Assembly (NCBI GenBank): GCA_003415625.1
Contig: PYIU01000003.1
Span: 6,262,001 to 6,326,000 of the forward strand
DNA: 64,000 nt
Source: Aquanectria penicillioides
Lineage: Eukaryota; Ascomycota; Sordariomycetes; Hypocreales; Nectriaceae
Direction: 5' to 3'
Below are positions 46,134-57,797 of this stretch, in pieces; the first letter of the stretch is position 1, and each line of letters opens with the position of its first letter. The notes beneath the pieces are model-generated. The model saw nothing but the letters and a program-made list of their open reading frames with translations. It had not been told where the DNA came from and ran no database searches. The position numbers and the translations under genes are program-made.

Positions 46134-49100
46134 TCAGCTGTAAAAGAAGAAAAAAAAAGAAGAAAAAAAGCCGATGGCCAGCTTAACAAAGCAGGCTTAC
46201 CAAAGCGGCACGAGGGGCATGCTCTTCCGGAGAGATTTGTCAAGCCAGGCGCGCTCGTCCTCAAGCGCCTCGCTTGTAGCAGCAGCGATGGCGGCGGGAT
46301 CAACGGACCAGAGAGCCTGGGCGCTGAAATCGCGGGGAGTCTCGCTCACAGCGGGCAAAAAGGCCGAGTGGGTTGATCCGTGGAAGACGGGCGGCGGAGG
46401 GCGGGGCGAAAGCGTCTTGGAGCCGCGGCGCAGGGTCCCCGATGATGCACGGAGCTGGTCGTCGTCAAGCTCGCCGGGAGTTGCAGTGAGAACCAGGTAC
46501 TGGTTGGGGGGCGAAGACGACGGCTTCCACATCGAGGACGAACCGTCGGCATACTCCGCCATGTCGTCACCCTTGGACCAGAGTTGGTAAGCAGAAGACG
46601 GGGATTCGGAGGAGTCAAGGGCCTGATCCTTGCTGTAAGTGCGGTCCAGGGTCAAATCATCCTGGTCGGTAGCAACGGGTGCCAGGCGGCCTGCAGCGAT
46701 GGCCTCGTGCAGGGCCTCGAGCCACTGTGCAGGGGTTGCATGAGGTCGACGAACCGCCTTGTCGGATGCAGAGGCAGAGGCAGGAGCATCGTCGGAGGTA
46801 ACGGACGAGGCGACAGTCGAAGTCGCCTTGCCAGCATCAAGCGACTCGACATCCGTCGACGCGGATGCGACTGAGGACGCCCTGGACTTGGTCGAGGAAA
46901 TGGTGAGCCAGTTGAGCTCAACAGGAGCAGGGGCCTTGGCCTGTGCGGACCAGAGGCTATCTGAGGTAAGTTTCGGCAGAGATTCCTGCGAGATGCGCGG
47001 CTTGGTCTTGGTGACGAGTGCAGCGGGTGGCTCGGAGGTAGTGCGGAAATTGTTGCGGCGGTGCTTCAGGCTGAACAGGCCCTCGAGCACCAGCTCGTCA
47101 ATCTCTTTCTTTTCCTGGACCGCCGCAGCATTTGCAGCAGCATCCCAAAGCGGAGCTTGGTTCCAGAGATGTGCAAACACAAAGTCCGCAAAAGGCTGGA
47201 GCGGAGCCCGGGGCTTACGGGGCATGTCCAGCGCGGCCGGAGATAGGGTTGAAGTTCGGAATTCAGTGCGCCTGTGGCTCAGGCTAAACAGGCCCACTGG
47301 TTCCTCCTCCTCGGTCGCATCCACGACGGCGGGCGCCCACAAGCCAAATTTGGTCGTCTTGGGAATTGAGGCGCAAGACTTTGTCGCTGCCTTGGGGGAA
47401 GCCCATAGAGGTCCATTGGTAGCAGCGGCGGCCTTTTCCACGGTCGCCTTGGCGGGTTTGGTCCACAGAGATTGGCTCTCGAGGACGGGGATTTCAGCCT
47501 CCCTCTGCTTTACGCGCGGGGTTTCATCTTGAACGGGGAGATAAGTCGACCATAGCTCCGCGTCAGGCTGTGCAAGTCCGTAGGAAATCGGCTTGACGAC
47601 GACGGGCTTCGTCCACATTCCAGGCTGCGCAGAGATCAATTGCTGAGATTTCTTGGTGCTCCAGAGTCCGTCGCAGGAAGGCTCCTCGGGCTTCTTTGGC
47701 ACCGGAGCGGCCCAGAGAGAAGTGCTCTGAAGGGGCGCAAGCTCGGGTTGGCGAGGTTGAACCCGTGCAACGGTGTCAATGGGGAGATAGGAATTCCAGG
47801 TGGCAGCGTCAGGTTGAGAGAGCCCCTGGGAGGGGCGCAGGATGGGAGCGCTTGGGGGGGACCACAGCATGGCCATCGGACCAACTAGTGATGATAATTC
47901 GAAGGCGTTCCGGAGCGGGTTCTGTTGCCGGGGAACGACGGGCTGATGATGCGATGATTGCGAGCGTGAGAAGACAGATGGCGAAGGAGAAGTTGGATTG
48001 GGAGGAGACGAAAGGGCGGCAGAGGGTGCGGTTTGTATAGAAAACACGTCTCGAGCGTCTGCGGACGAGTCGGCGGAGTCAACGGAGTCAACGACGGAGG
48101 GCAGTAAAACCCTTGAGGAAACTGGAAGCACTGGGACCTGGCGGGGTGGCGTCCCCTTGCCTTCGGAGTTCAATGTCCACGCCCACGTCAGGGTCTGGGG
48201 GTGAGCTTGAGTCGGGCTAAAACTTGTTGGAGGGTTGGGGGTATGGGTATTGGCATGGGGAAGACCTGTCTCATGAGCGGAGGTGGCCGTCGTCATTGGT
48301 GCGCCAGCCAGGGTGTGACAGCGAGGCAGAGGCACAGGCGCCGGCATGCTGTTGCTTATTGAATCAACATCTCCACCACCATGACGGTCGCCGTGGTCGC
48401 TGTCGTGAATAAGCTCGGCCTTCGGCGACAGGGCCATGGCGGCATCGGTTGCCGAGTGCAGATTGGCAGCGTCCGTGCCCGCCCTCGCGCTCGTGCTCGC
48501 CTGCACAGCAGGCTTTTCACGACCCTGGAAAATTCCGTGGAGCCGCCAAGAGCCCTGGTCCGTGTCCTTTAGCGTCACGGTGGCGTGGGGGCGGTCGGTG
48601 CTTGGTGACGCGCTTGCAGCCTTTGAATCCCTTGGGTCCCTTGGGTCCATTGGCGCCTTTGGAGTCCTCATGGCCCTTGTCGGTGTTGTTTTTGGTGTCC
48701 CATGGGTGACGGATGATGTGGATTTGGCGGTGGTGGTGGTGGTGGTGGTGGGTGTGATGGGGATGATGGGGATGATGGTGGGTGTGGTGGGTTCGGTGGT
48801 GGTCAATCCTGCTGCCCTTGGGGGTGGCCGTTGCGGCTCGGTCTTTGGCTCAGTCTCTGTCTCTGACGATGCGAAATTAGTAGTGATAAACCGCAGGGCT
48901 TCAGAATCGTCCCTCCTCACAAATTCCATAGGGTCTGTCGTCTCCTCGGAGGGAAGCCCGGCAGCGCTGGCTTCTCCGCGCTGGTGGGGCCTGCCTTCGG
49001 TGGGGAAGAAGCCGCTATCGCTGTTGCGCTCTTGGCTGGGCTTGAGAAGGCTGGCAATCTCCCACAGCACAGTCTCATCAAATCCATCATCGTCCTCATC

Positions 49101-52100
49101 CTCATCATCATCCACCTCCGCAACAATATCCTCATCCTCTTCACTGTCCGAAAAGCTGCCGTAGTCGCTGTCTCCATCTTCCTCTGCTTCGTAGTCCTCA
49201 AAGAATGAGGTTGAGAACGGCGCCGCCCCGCTGCTGCCCGTCGTCATCGTGCCAGCCATTGCCATCATGGTCAATGGTCTTGCTGGCACCGATGGCATGT
49301 CGGACTGCTCTCCCCAGGGAAATTGGAAAATCCCCAGAGTTCCACGCCGATCTGGAAGTGGCTTTGGGCTCTCCAGAATATCCGGGAGCAAAGTTACACG
49401 CTTAGTTCTCCGTGGGGGTTTCCGCGCCGATGGGCGATTGACCTGTGGCTCCCGAACTGGATCCGGTTCTGGCCTGGGCTCAGACTTTACTATGGCATGC
49501 GATGCTGATCGCCAGAGTTCGTGTTGCGAGAACCTGCGTTCAGACACGGGCTTCACCCACAAATGCGAACTCTCGATGCTCAAAGGTTCCAAATTTGTTC
49601 TAACCCGGCGTCGCGCCACCGCCGTAGAAACTTGATCAGTAGCATCTGGGGATAGAGCCGCAACCTTCGCGGCTGGCGCCCAGAGGAATGTTTGAGTAGC
49701 TCCAGGGACAGTTGCATTAGAGGAACTAGGCTGCCAGAGCGTCTTGGCAGTGTTTGTGTGCACATCCCTGTGCTCTCCTTCGTATTCGCTCCTAGAGTTG
49801 GAGTCGTGGGCGCGCACAGGACCGGCACCCCTCAACAAACGCAAAGACTCAGGCGTACTCGAAACCACCTCTGGGTTTTCATTCATATCCACCTGGGTCG
49901 GCAAGTCTGGTCGGTTGCCCACGTAGGCTGTCTGTGTCTGGCCTTGGGCCAGTGTTTGCTGCGAATTGCCGCCATGGGTGGGGTATGAAACCTGAGATGA
50001 GGGGGAGTGTGCAGGACAATCGCTAACCTGCTTGGGGGACACTGGCCGGGTTTCCTGTTCGGTGTGCATGGCGGCCTGCCCCGAGCCGACTCTCAATGGT
50101 GTTGCCAGCGACTCTCTGCCGCTCTGCTGCAGCGAATCTCGGTTGGGTGTGGTCAATTGCGAATCTCTGACCATTAGCGTGTCCCGAAGTCCCTGCCACT
50201 GGTATTCCTGTTGGCCAAGCTCCGTCTCGAGGTTGGCGAGAAGTGCCATCCTCTCCCGCTGTTCGCTGCCGGTCGATCCTCTCCCAGGCTCATCTAGCTT
50301 TCGCAGCTGCTTTTGAATGGCGGCTAGCGCGTGATTTGGTGTCTCGAGTGGTGAGAGCTCAGCTTGAACTGCCAATGGGACCTTGTTTGTTCTGGTGAGC
50401 AACAGAGGTGCTGGTGGTAGCACCCTTCGAAGCCTTGCAGTTTCGTGCCTCTCTGAAAACGTCGGGCATTCTTCTCCGACGCGACGGTGCCATCCATGTT
50501 CAGGACCCCCCTGTGAGTCGTCGGCAGCTTGCGCCAGCTCTGATGCCGTCTCAACACCATCATCGGCGGTGGGCTCATTCGTAGCGGCCAAGGCTTCCCT
50601 GCCCTCATCCAGGGAGTGTGGAGAAGCAGTCCCTGCTAGGACTTCGGGCCCTTCCTGTCCTTCCTCTGGCAGATACACTTGCGGCACCGCGGGTACCTCC
50701 ACAGTTCGGGCCTTTTGGACATTGACAATTGTCACTGGGGAGTGGATAGAGCCCCAATTGGTCGAAGCTTCATCGTCCCGGCTCTTGGCTTCGCTGTAGG
50801 GGGAAAATACGTTGAAATCTTCAGGCGGGAGAACGGGCGAAGATCGCCGATCTGCCGTATTCCTCGATAAACTCTTCCGCTTGGGCGACTCGGGCGAGGC
50901 CAAATTTGTTTCACTAGTCGTAGTCTGGTATGCCGCCGAGATGATTCTCAAAGAACTGCCCTTTTCTTGCTTTTCTTGGGGTCGAGGAAACTCCTCGAGC
51001 AAGTTGGATATACTTTGAGTCGCACCTGATGTCCTTACCGAGCTACGTGGAGAGGTCATCCCAACCCTCTCTTCCAGTAGTAACATCGACAAGTGGGGAA
51101 CTTCCGGCACGGATCGTGATCGTCGCCTCAGGCTTCCTGCGGTGCTCGATCTTCCACTCCCAGAGTCTGGATAGAACATGTCCATCTTTTCGTCCCATGT
51201 CATGCTCCTTGTATCACCCGGTTGATACTGAGATGGGATCCCAGCACTTTTTGGCAGTGGCGGGAGTGGGCGAAGTTTGCTGGGATGAACACCGCCTACA
51301 AACATCATCGACTTCTTATTCCGCGAAGCGCCGTTTGAGAGCGATCGCTTATGATCGTGCATGTTCGGAGACCCTTCTGCGGGGAAGATGGCTCGGTCAA
51401 TCGCAGGTAGTCGCGGTATGGGCCGCGGCCGGTGAACCACCGAGACGGTTCTTGTTGGAAGAGCGGACGGAAAGGGTTCCTTGAACTGAGAATCTTTCGC
51501 AGATTCCACAGCGCTTTTGACAGCAGCTGGGTCTTTGTACTCGATTTTCTTCATAAACATCACAGTCTGCTCCTGAGACACCTTTTGGCTCTTATCTCCA
51601 AGAACTTTTCCCCGGCTCTGTCGAGGGTTGCTAGGTAATCCCGGCTTCGCAGGCGTCGACTCTGCCGAATTTGTCAAGGACGGCGGCAGCACAGGAGGGG
51701 TTACAGGACTTGCTGAACCACCGCCTGGCCTGGACGGTCGAATATTGTGCTTGTGTGTGTTGTGTTTCAGTGGTAGAACTGATTTGCGTGGATCAACAGG
51801 AAAGGAAAAATTGACCACGGAGTAGGGAGGATCCTTTGGCAGGGGCTTTGACACCAACGAGACTGGGGATTGCTGAGAGGAACCTGTTGACACTGATCCA
51901 TTATGTCCAACCAAGGAAGCAAGTCGAGGTGTGCGGGGCGACCTTCGGCGGAGTTCCTCGAGAGCTGGTGAGAGCATCACGGAAGTGGTCGAACCCATCG
52001 ATGTCTCCATGGCCATTGGTTCTGAACGAACCTTCATCAATCCTCTTGGAGATGGTGAGCCGGTCTCAGCCTCGCTCTGGAAACTTTGCGATGTCCGATT

Positions 52101-53572
52101 GACTGCTTTAGGGGGGATCGGTGGTGGTTTCAGCTCCATCCTAGACGCAAGTCTGATTGAAGGTGCAAAAATCCGACCGGCTGCTACACGATTTTTCTCG
52201 TTCAGCACAGCGATATCCAGATCAACAGTTGGGATTTTCGCCAAGACCTTCTGTTCGCTGTCCTTGGTCATCACCGGGCTCGATATCATCAACTTCGCAC
52301 CCTTGTTCATGAATGCCTCAGGCACCTGTCTCTTTGCTTCCATGCTGGCCGGCATTGTCTGGGATCTCATGGGTGGGAAGAACTGTCCTTGGACTGGGAC
52401 ACCCCCGATTCCTCTCTCGGCCTGTCCGACATCAGGCCTTGCGATGACAGGAAGTTTCGCTTTTGAAATTTGCGGAATCGTCTTCAGTGGGGTTGTCTTC
52501 AGCTGTGATGCCGCTCTAAATGATGCCAGTGCCTCGTCCTTCACTTCCTCGTATCTGCTTGGGGCCAGCGTTGAGTCAGCTGTCGATATATCCCGACTTT
52601 GCAATTGTCGCGCTGCATGACTCTCTTGTGGTACTGAATCGTCGACAACCGTGGTGGACTTTTCTTTGGAAGGTGCAAGACTGTCCTTAAAAAGAGTCAA
52701 GACACCTAGAATATGTTAGTCGAGTTCGTTTCATCGTCGGTTGAGGGCAGACCAATTAGAATTGAAAGACCTGCAGCCGGAACTGCAGTTCGGGCGATCA
52801 CTTCGATAGATCTGATACCAAGCAGGAGAGGGGCGCTCATCTATAATAAGAAAAATTCGCGTTAGAGCACGATTTTTTTCACGGCGTCTTTGGTTTAAAC
52901 TCACCCCCGTCCAGATACCTAGGCCGAGAATTGTGAGAAGAGCCGCCCTGCTCCGGCCTGAGCCAGCCATTCCTTGTTGAATATCTTTAAGCAGACCGAA
53001 GGAGACGGCCCGGGCCAAAAGTGCAATCGCAAAGGTTAAATCGGCAATGAGGAGAAGGACACCAAAAGGCAGAACAGACGTGCTCGTGATGCAGACGCTG
53101 TCAAGTTGGGGTCGTTGAAGGCCCACGAAAACTCCACCAAGGATAAATCGAACGAGGATGGCGCCCTGGGCGGCAAGGGATTCGATTGGAGAAACTCGCT
53201 CATGATGGTCGACGGCCCAAATGGTGGCTTGTTGTACTGATACTCGGGCAAGTTGATCAAAGATGGAGGCGAAAACGATGGTGACTTGGCACCCTGTTGA
53301 TGATTTTACGCTGATCAAAGTAGTAATGAAATCTGTTTGAGCCCACAGGGCAGAAGTAGTAAGGAAAGTAACGAGGACCAGCCTCAAGCCATCTCGCCAA
53401 AGCGAGGAGGCATGGCCTTTAAGATACAAAAAGGCAGCGCCCGTCGCGGCATTGACAACTATGCCACTGTTATGCTTGGTTAGGCCCTGAGGTTCCAGCA
53501 CGCGATCATCCGGAGGTTGACTTACAATGTGAAGGCTGCAATCAAGGCCTGAGTGTTGTTGGAGTCGGCCAT
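46134..53572 (-). CDS. Seven-span membrane protein with giant Trp-motif tail, unknown function
   Basis: Exons (minus strand): 53526-53572, 52905-53466, 52753-52840 and a 6.5-kb exon ending at 46197 or, after a likely last intron, at 46134. The product is about 2,400 aa. The first ~240 residues hold seven hydrophobic segments: AAFTFGIVVNAATGAAFLYL; LRLVLVTFLTTSALWA; a third near VTIVFASIF; AILVRFILGGVFVGL; FGVLLLIADLTFAIALLA; LLTILGLGIWTG; AVPAAGLSILIGVLTLF. The remaining ~2,160 residues look disordered and Ser/Pro-rich, with an acidic patch (about 49080-49200). The distal half repeats short Leu/Met-Trp motifs (SLWAAP, GMWTKP, SLWTKP, PLWASP, GLWAPA and others, about 19) and two GLFSL-HRR--FRT units (47245-47295 and 47041-47085). 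Not recognised; a membrane-anchored multivalent scaffold is inference. Confidence 0.85.
46138..46200 (-). other. Probable terminal intron overlapping the stop codon of the 7TM gene
   Basis: Reading leftward, GTAAGC (donor at 46200) overlaps the TAA stop (46197-46199). A long pyrimidine tract and a TTTTACAG acceptor ending at 46138 follow. Spliced, the last codons become CTT TGC TGA, so the protein would end in Leu-Cys instead of Leu-Trp. Either form stops immediately. Confidence 0.55.
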
Positions 53573-56500
53573 GGTAGCAGTGGTGGCATTAAGCATAGTT
53601 TAAGATGCCCGTGAAGGGACGACTTAGATCCCAGTCAATGAGAAAGAGCGTGAAGGGAAGGTAAGAAACAATTAGACGAAGGGGATTAAAGAGCTATGGG
53701 ACAAAAGAAAACATGACGGTATACGCAAGCAATACTCACGGCGCCATTGGGTATTGGTGTAAGCCAAGGCGGAAGAGACAAAAGAGAATTGAAGAGAAGA
53801 GAAACAGAGAAGGAAAGAAAGGCGCAGTATGGTGTTGCGTTGCGTTGCGCCGCGTTACGTCTGTCTGCAACCTTGGGCAGATGGCCAGAGCATGGGGCTC
53901 GAGTGGCGGGATGGGGTGCGCTTGCACCAGTCTGGCAGGAAATGGGGGCCTCAAACAGAGGACCAGAGATCAAACAGGGCCGTGTTCGAGCTGGCTTGAT
54001 AGGTTCATGGTGATCTAGCGCGATGAGACGCATGATTGGGCGGGTGGCGAGGCTGAGGGGAGTCGGTAGCGCGTCGGCGGTGATAATGTTTCATATGAAA
54101 CTTGGGGTGTCGAGGATGCGCATGGATCTGTGACGGCGAAGCACCTGAGACGAGCGGATCGAACGGTGACCACCGCGGCGGATGAGAGAAATACGCACAC
54201 GGGGCGGATGATATGCCTTGCGTCGTGGGGGAGGGCGAAGACATTTAATCGGGGGCTCCCGTCGGCCTCCGTCTTGCGTACGCTTGTGTCCATGTCCGTC
54301 CTGTCTCCGTCCTGTCTCCGTCGTGGTCGCAGTTCACGGCGGACGAGACCACCCGGGGTCAGTGGTCAGTGGTGGTTGTAGCGGATGGGAGCGTCTCGAC
54401 AGGCCGGGGCCCGCCCGCTGAGGTGCCATGTAAAACCTTGGCCTGGCCAGAGAGACGTTCCAGTTCCACATGGGTGGAACCGAGACGCAATGGATCTAGA
54501 GGCGAGAAAACGACAGTATCGAATTCCTTCGTCCGGCGACTACAAAAGGGGAGGAAGAAGAAAGAGAAAGAGGAAAACAGGAAGGGAAAAGAGAAATTAA
54601 TTGACGTCGGGCACGACAGCAGAATAAACGCCCAGCGCAAGACACGAGGTTCGGACAGTGACCGAGAGTTAGGACTCTGGCCATGGGGGAACCCGGCTAC
54701 TGGCGCACCGTCGCGTCACCCGTCATGCAGCGGGAGGCAGGGGTTCTGGGGCTTGGGACCTGGGCGCGTTTCCCAATGGGGCTAAAGGATGAGAGCTTCC
54801 CCAAAGAACTGCTCGGGCGAGCTAACTGACTGTGGTTGCGGAGGTAATGAGCCAAGCGGGAGGGAGAGGGCCTCTGGTTTAAGTGTTCGCGCCTGTGAGA
54901 ACGACGGTGCCAACGCTGAGAAATGCGGAGGTGCGGTTTTGTTGTCTGGTTGAGCCAACCAATGCTACCGTGTCACGGTTGAAGTCAACTACCTAGGTAG
55001 GTACCCAAGTAACGAAGGAATGCCCACTTTGTTGTGTGATGGATCATGGATGTGTTGAAGTGGAAAGCGCGGGGAAGGTCAGCAGGCCTCAACCAGTCAC
55101 GGCCGCCACCACCGAACCCACTGCGTCTGTTACATACTGTGTAAATTAGTACGCACTTGCATGCTTGCATGTGCACCGCACTCACGGGTTGCGCTGCCAA
55201 ACCACCAACAGCAATAGTATCGATGCAACTGGACAAAAAGAAAAAAAACCCTTGTGTTTCTTCTCACAGCCTCCCAATCAGTTGCACGTGGTCTAGACAT
55301 GCAGTGGCACAAGCCCCTTGGCACGCTCGTGACTGTTTGTCGGTGTAAGTCGACGACCGTAGGTGCGATGCCATAGGGCTGCAACTTGAAGCAAGACCCG
55401 AACAGTCAGCCCTTACCCTGCAGCAGAAAAAAAGCCACCAAGTTTTGTCTTTTGAGGGGCACCGGATACTGTTATACGACTGGTCAGTATTTACATTTTG
55501 CTCATTTTTTGGGGGGGTGGTTCTTTTTTCCCTCTTGGTATGTCTCAGTATGAGCAGAGCGTTGAAGGGGATTGAGTAGTGTCGTAAAGTTAGCGGCTGG
55601 GAAAACTCTCTGCCAAGGTTGTGCCAATACACCCAACTCCGTCTCTTGCCGACAACAGCCACCTCCTCACACACAGATCCATCAGCAACTGTCACGAGCA
55701 TCAATGTGAACCACGCCCTTTGATAAACATCTAAAATAAAAAAGAAATAAAAAAACCCTATTCTAACACAACTATGACATTCTCCATCTACCTTCCGTTT
55801 CCAATACCCTACCGCCCTGCCGGTCGATCCCGGTTTACTCATCGGACTCCCAACCGGCCCGGTGTGTAGCTTATGAAGTGCAATCAACCTACTAAACGCA
55901 GCATAACGCAAGCCATCCCCAGAACGGGACGTCCGTTCCCCGTCCCGCGCCCCCTCTCCGTGGCATTGTATTGTACATGTCCCCTTCCTCCGCGGCCGAG
56001 TCGACGGCCTGCATACCCGGAGATGGCGGAGGCAACGCGGAGAGACCTTGAGCATTGGGAAAGTCCGTAAACTTTGCGAGAATCACTTCGTGGATGTTCT
56101 CCTGCTATGATGAACCGCACTGTAGTTTGACGGACTGAAGCATCCGTCCATGCTCCCGGCCGTTGTAGCCAATCTTCGTCAAGACGGACCTTGATCTGCA
56201 ACTAAAGTAGGCGCCTCTCGGCCTGGGACGCCTCTGAAAGCAACCCCGTGCGTTCCATTCTTATTCCCCGCGAATTGACTCGCCAATCGCCGCCCGCGTG
56301 ATTGTCAGAGGCCGGTCCAGCCGCACCACCACACTTGCAATCCACGCCGCGGATCCCTTTGAGTTTTGGCATCGATGGACGGGAACTAGCCTGCGCTTCA
56401 AAGCTGGTGCATCGGGATATGCACTCGCGGACATGCAGTTCCGGAATCAAACCCCCCTAGGTAGATGCAGATGTTGAGTCCTCCGCCATGGGGATACTCC

Positions 56501-56822
56501 GCTGTGATGCCATCATGGTGCTATCCCGCTATCTGAAGTGTGTCTAGTCGAGTGATACTAGCCTGCAACGTGCCCAATAGTCACGACATCTCGGTCCCGA
56601 AGCGATAACGAGTTCTTGCAATCTCGAACCTATATAAACCCGCTCCCACCTCTGCGTTGGGACAAAACCACAACACTACGAAGACCAGATCATACTAGGC
56701 ATCGAACCACCAGTTGCCACATCATCATCGCCAACACCAACACCACCACCACCGCCACTCACTTCTTCACACAAGCTCCCTCACCACAATTTATCGCAAT
56801 CCTCCTCATCTAAAACACCACC
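53573..56822. other. Intergenic upstream region of the 7TM and PNPOx-like genes
   Basis: About 3.2 kb between divergent starts. No frame is supportable as protein. Apart from the TATA-like box near its right end I see no clear element. Confidence 0.45.
56631..56637 (+). promoter_or_regulatory. TATA box (TATATAA) of the PNPOx-like gene
   Basis: TATATAA lies 186 bp upstream of the start codon at 56823 and is followed by a CA-rich leader with no out-of-frame obstacle to initiation at the first good ATG (CCACCATGG). Confidence 0.6.
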
Positions 56823-57611
56823 ATGGGCCGCTACGACCTTGAGTATCCCAAGGAGGCGACTAACACGGTCAAACGCCTCAACGAGCGTGGCACCTACGCC
56901 CTCGAGAGTATTCACCGCATCATCAATTCCTCCCAGATTCTCCACATCTCCTTCAACACACCTTCCCAGCCTTTCCCCGTCATCCTGCCCATGATCGGCC
57001 AAATGGGCTCCTTTGACCGGCCTAGTGCGGACCTCGGCGACCCTCTGGACCTCTATCTTCATGGCTACGTCTCCTCGCGCGTCATGAACCTTGGACGTGA
57101 AAGCTCAGAGGGAGAAGAGGCCAAGGGGATGCCCGTTTGCGTTGCTGCATCTCACGTCGACGGTCTTGTCCTTGCCATTTCATCCTTTTCTCACAGCTAC
57201 AACTACCGCTCCGCTGTGCTATTCGGGCACGCCACGCTGGTGACAGACGAGGCAGAGAAGATGTACGCCATGGAGCTCATCACTGACAGTGTCGTCCCTG
57301 ACCGCTGGCGCCATACTCGTCTGCCACCTACTAAAGCCGAGCTCCAGAGCACTGGCATCCTCAAGGTCCGGATCGCTTCCGGTAGCGCAAAGATTCGTGC
57401 CGGCCAGGCCCACGACGACAAGCACGACATGGAAAACGAGGCTATGCGCGACTCTGTCTGGACCGGTGTGCTACCCATTCATCAGACAATGAGCGACCCA
57501 GTAGCAAGCCCATACAACCGAGTTACTGTACCTGGGTACATCTCCGACTTTGCCAAGGACTACAATGGAGACAACCTTCAGCAATCTCTTGACGCAGCGA
57601 AGGACCAATGA
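56823..57611 (+). CDS. PNPOx-like flavin-binding split-barrel protein
   Basis: Single exon, 262 aa, in an excellent start context. The sequence fits the pyridoxamine 5'-phosphate oxidase-like family of FMN-binding split-barrel proteins (the Pyridox_ox_2/NimA-like group). An N-terminal helix (TVKRLNERGTYALESIHRII) is followed by barrel strands (ILHISFNTPSQPFPVILPMI; DLYLHGYVSSRVM; CVAASHVDGLVLAISSFSH), then YNYRSAVLFGHATLVTDEAEK and the VVPDRWRHTRLPPTKAEL block. Many members bind FMN or a related cofactor; the substrate is unknown. The C-terminal tail (about 205-262) is charged. It is convergent with the spermidine-synthase-like gene, 186 bp between stop codons, so their 3' untranslated regions may overlap. 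Confidence 0.88.
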   Translation: MGRYDLEYPKEATNTVKRLNERGTYALESIHRIINSSQILHISFNTPSQPFPVILPMIGQMGSFDRPSADLGDPLDLYLHGYVSSRVMNLGRESSEGEEAKGMPVCVAASHVDGLVLAISSFSHSYNYRSAVLFGHATLVTDEAEKMYAMELITDSVVPDRWRHTRLPPTKAELQSTGILKVRIASGSAKIRAGQAHDDKHDMENEAMRDSVWTGVLPIHQTMSDPVASPYNRVTVPGYISDFAKDYNGDNLQQSLDAAKDQ

Positions 57612-57777
57612 GGAACACGTGGAATGAAATTCAAGCACGTAGCGTTTCAGGAAAAAGGAAATGAGGGCACCCGGCTTCATTTTGTACGTAGCTTATGCAA
57701 ATGTATGATTGGATTGATGGTTCATTGGGTACCCAGGCCCGAGCTGCACAAAAATGCAAGCAACTCTTGATCCAAAG

Positions 57778-57783
57778 AATAAA
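57778..57783 (+). terminator. Possible polyadenylation signal AATAAA of the PNPOx-like gene
   Basis: AATAAA 167 bases after the stop codon, just before the stop of the convergent gene. Confidence 0.35.
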
Positions 57784-57797
57784 ATACAAGATTATGT

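Noticed and set aside
46759..49164. Long plus-strand frames inside the 7TM gene (257 and 242 residues)
   Set aside because: Antisense shadows of the long Ser/Thr/Pro-rich exon; low complexity and no start context.
55264..56055. 263-residue minus-strand frame
   Set aside because: Lacks domain-like composition, contains poly-Phe from T/A runs, and has no splice-linked continuation.
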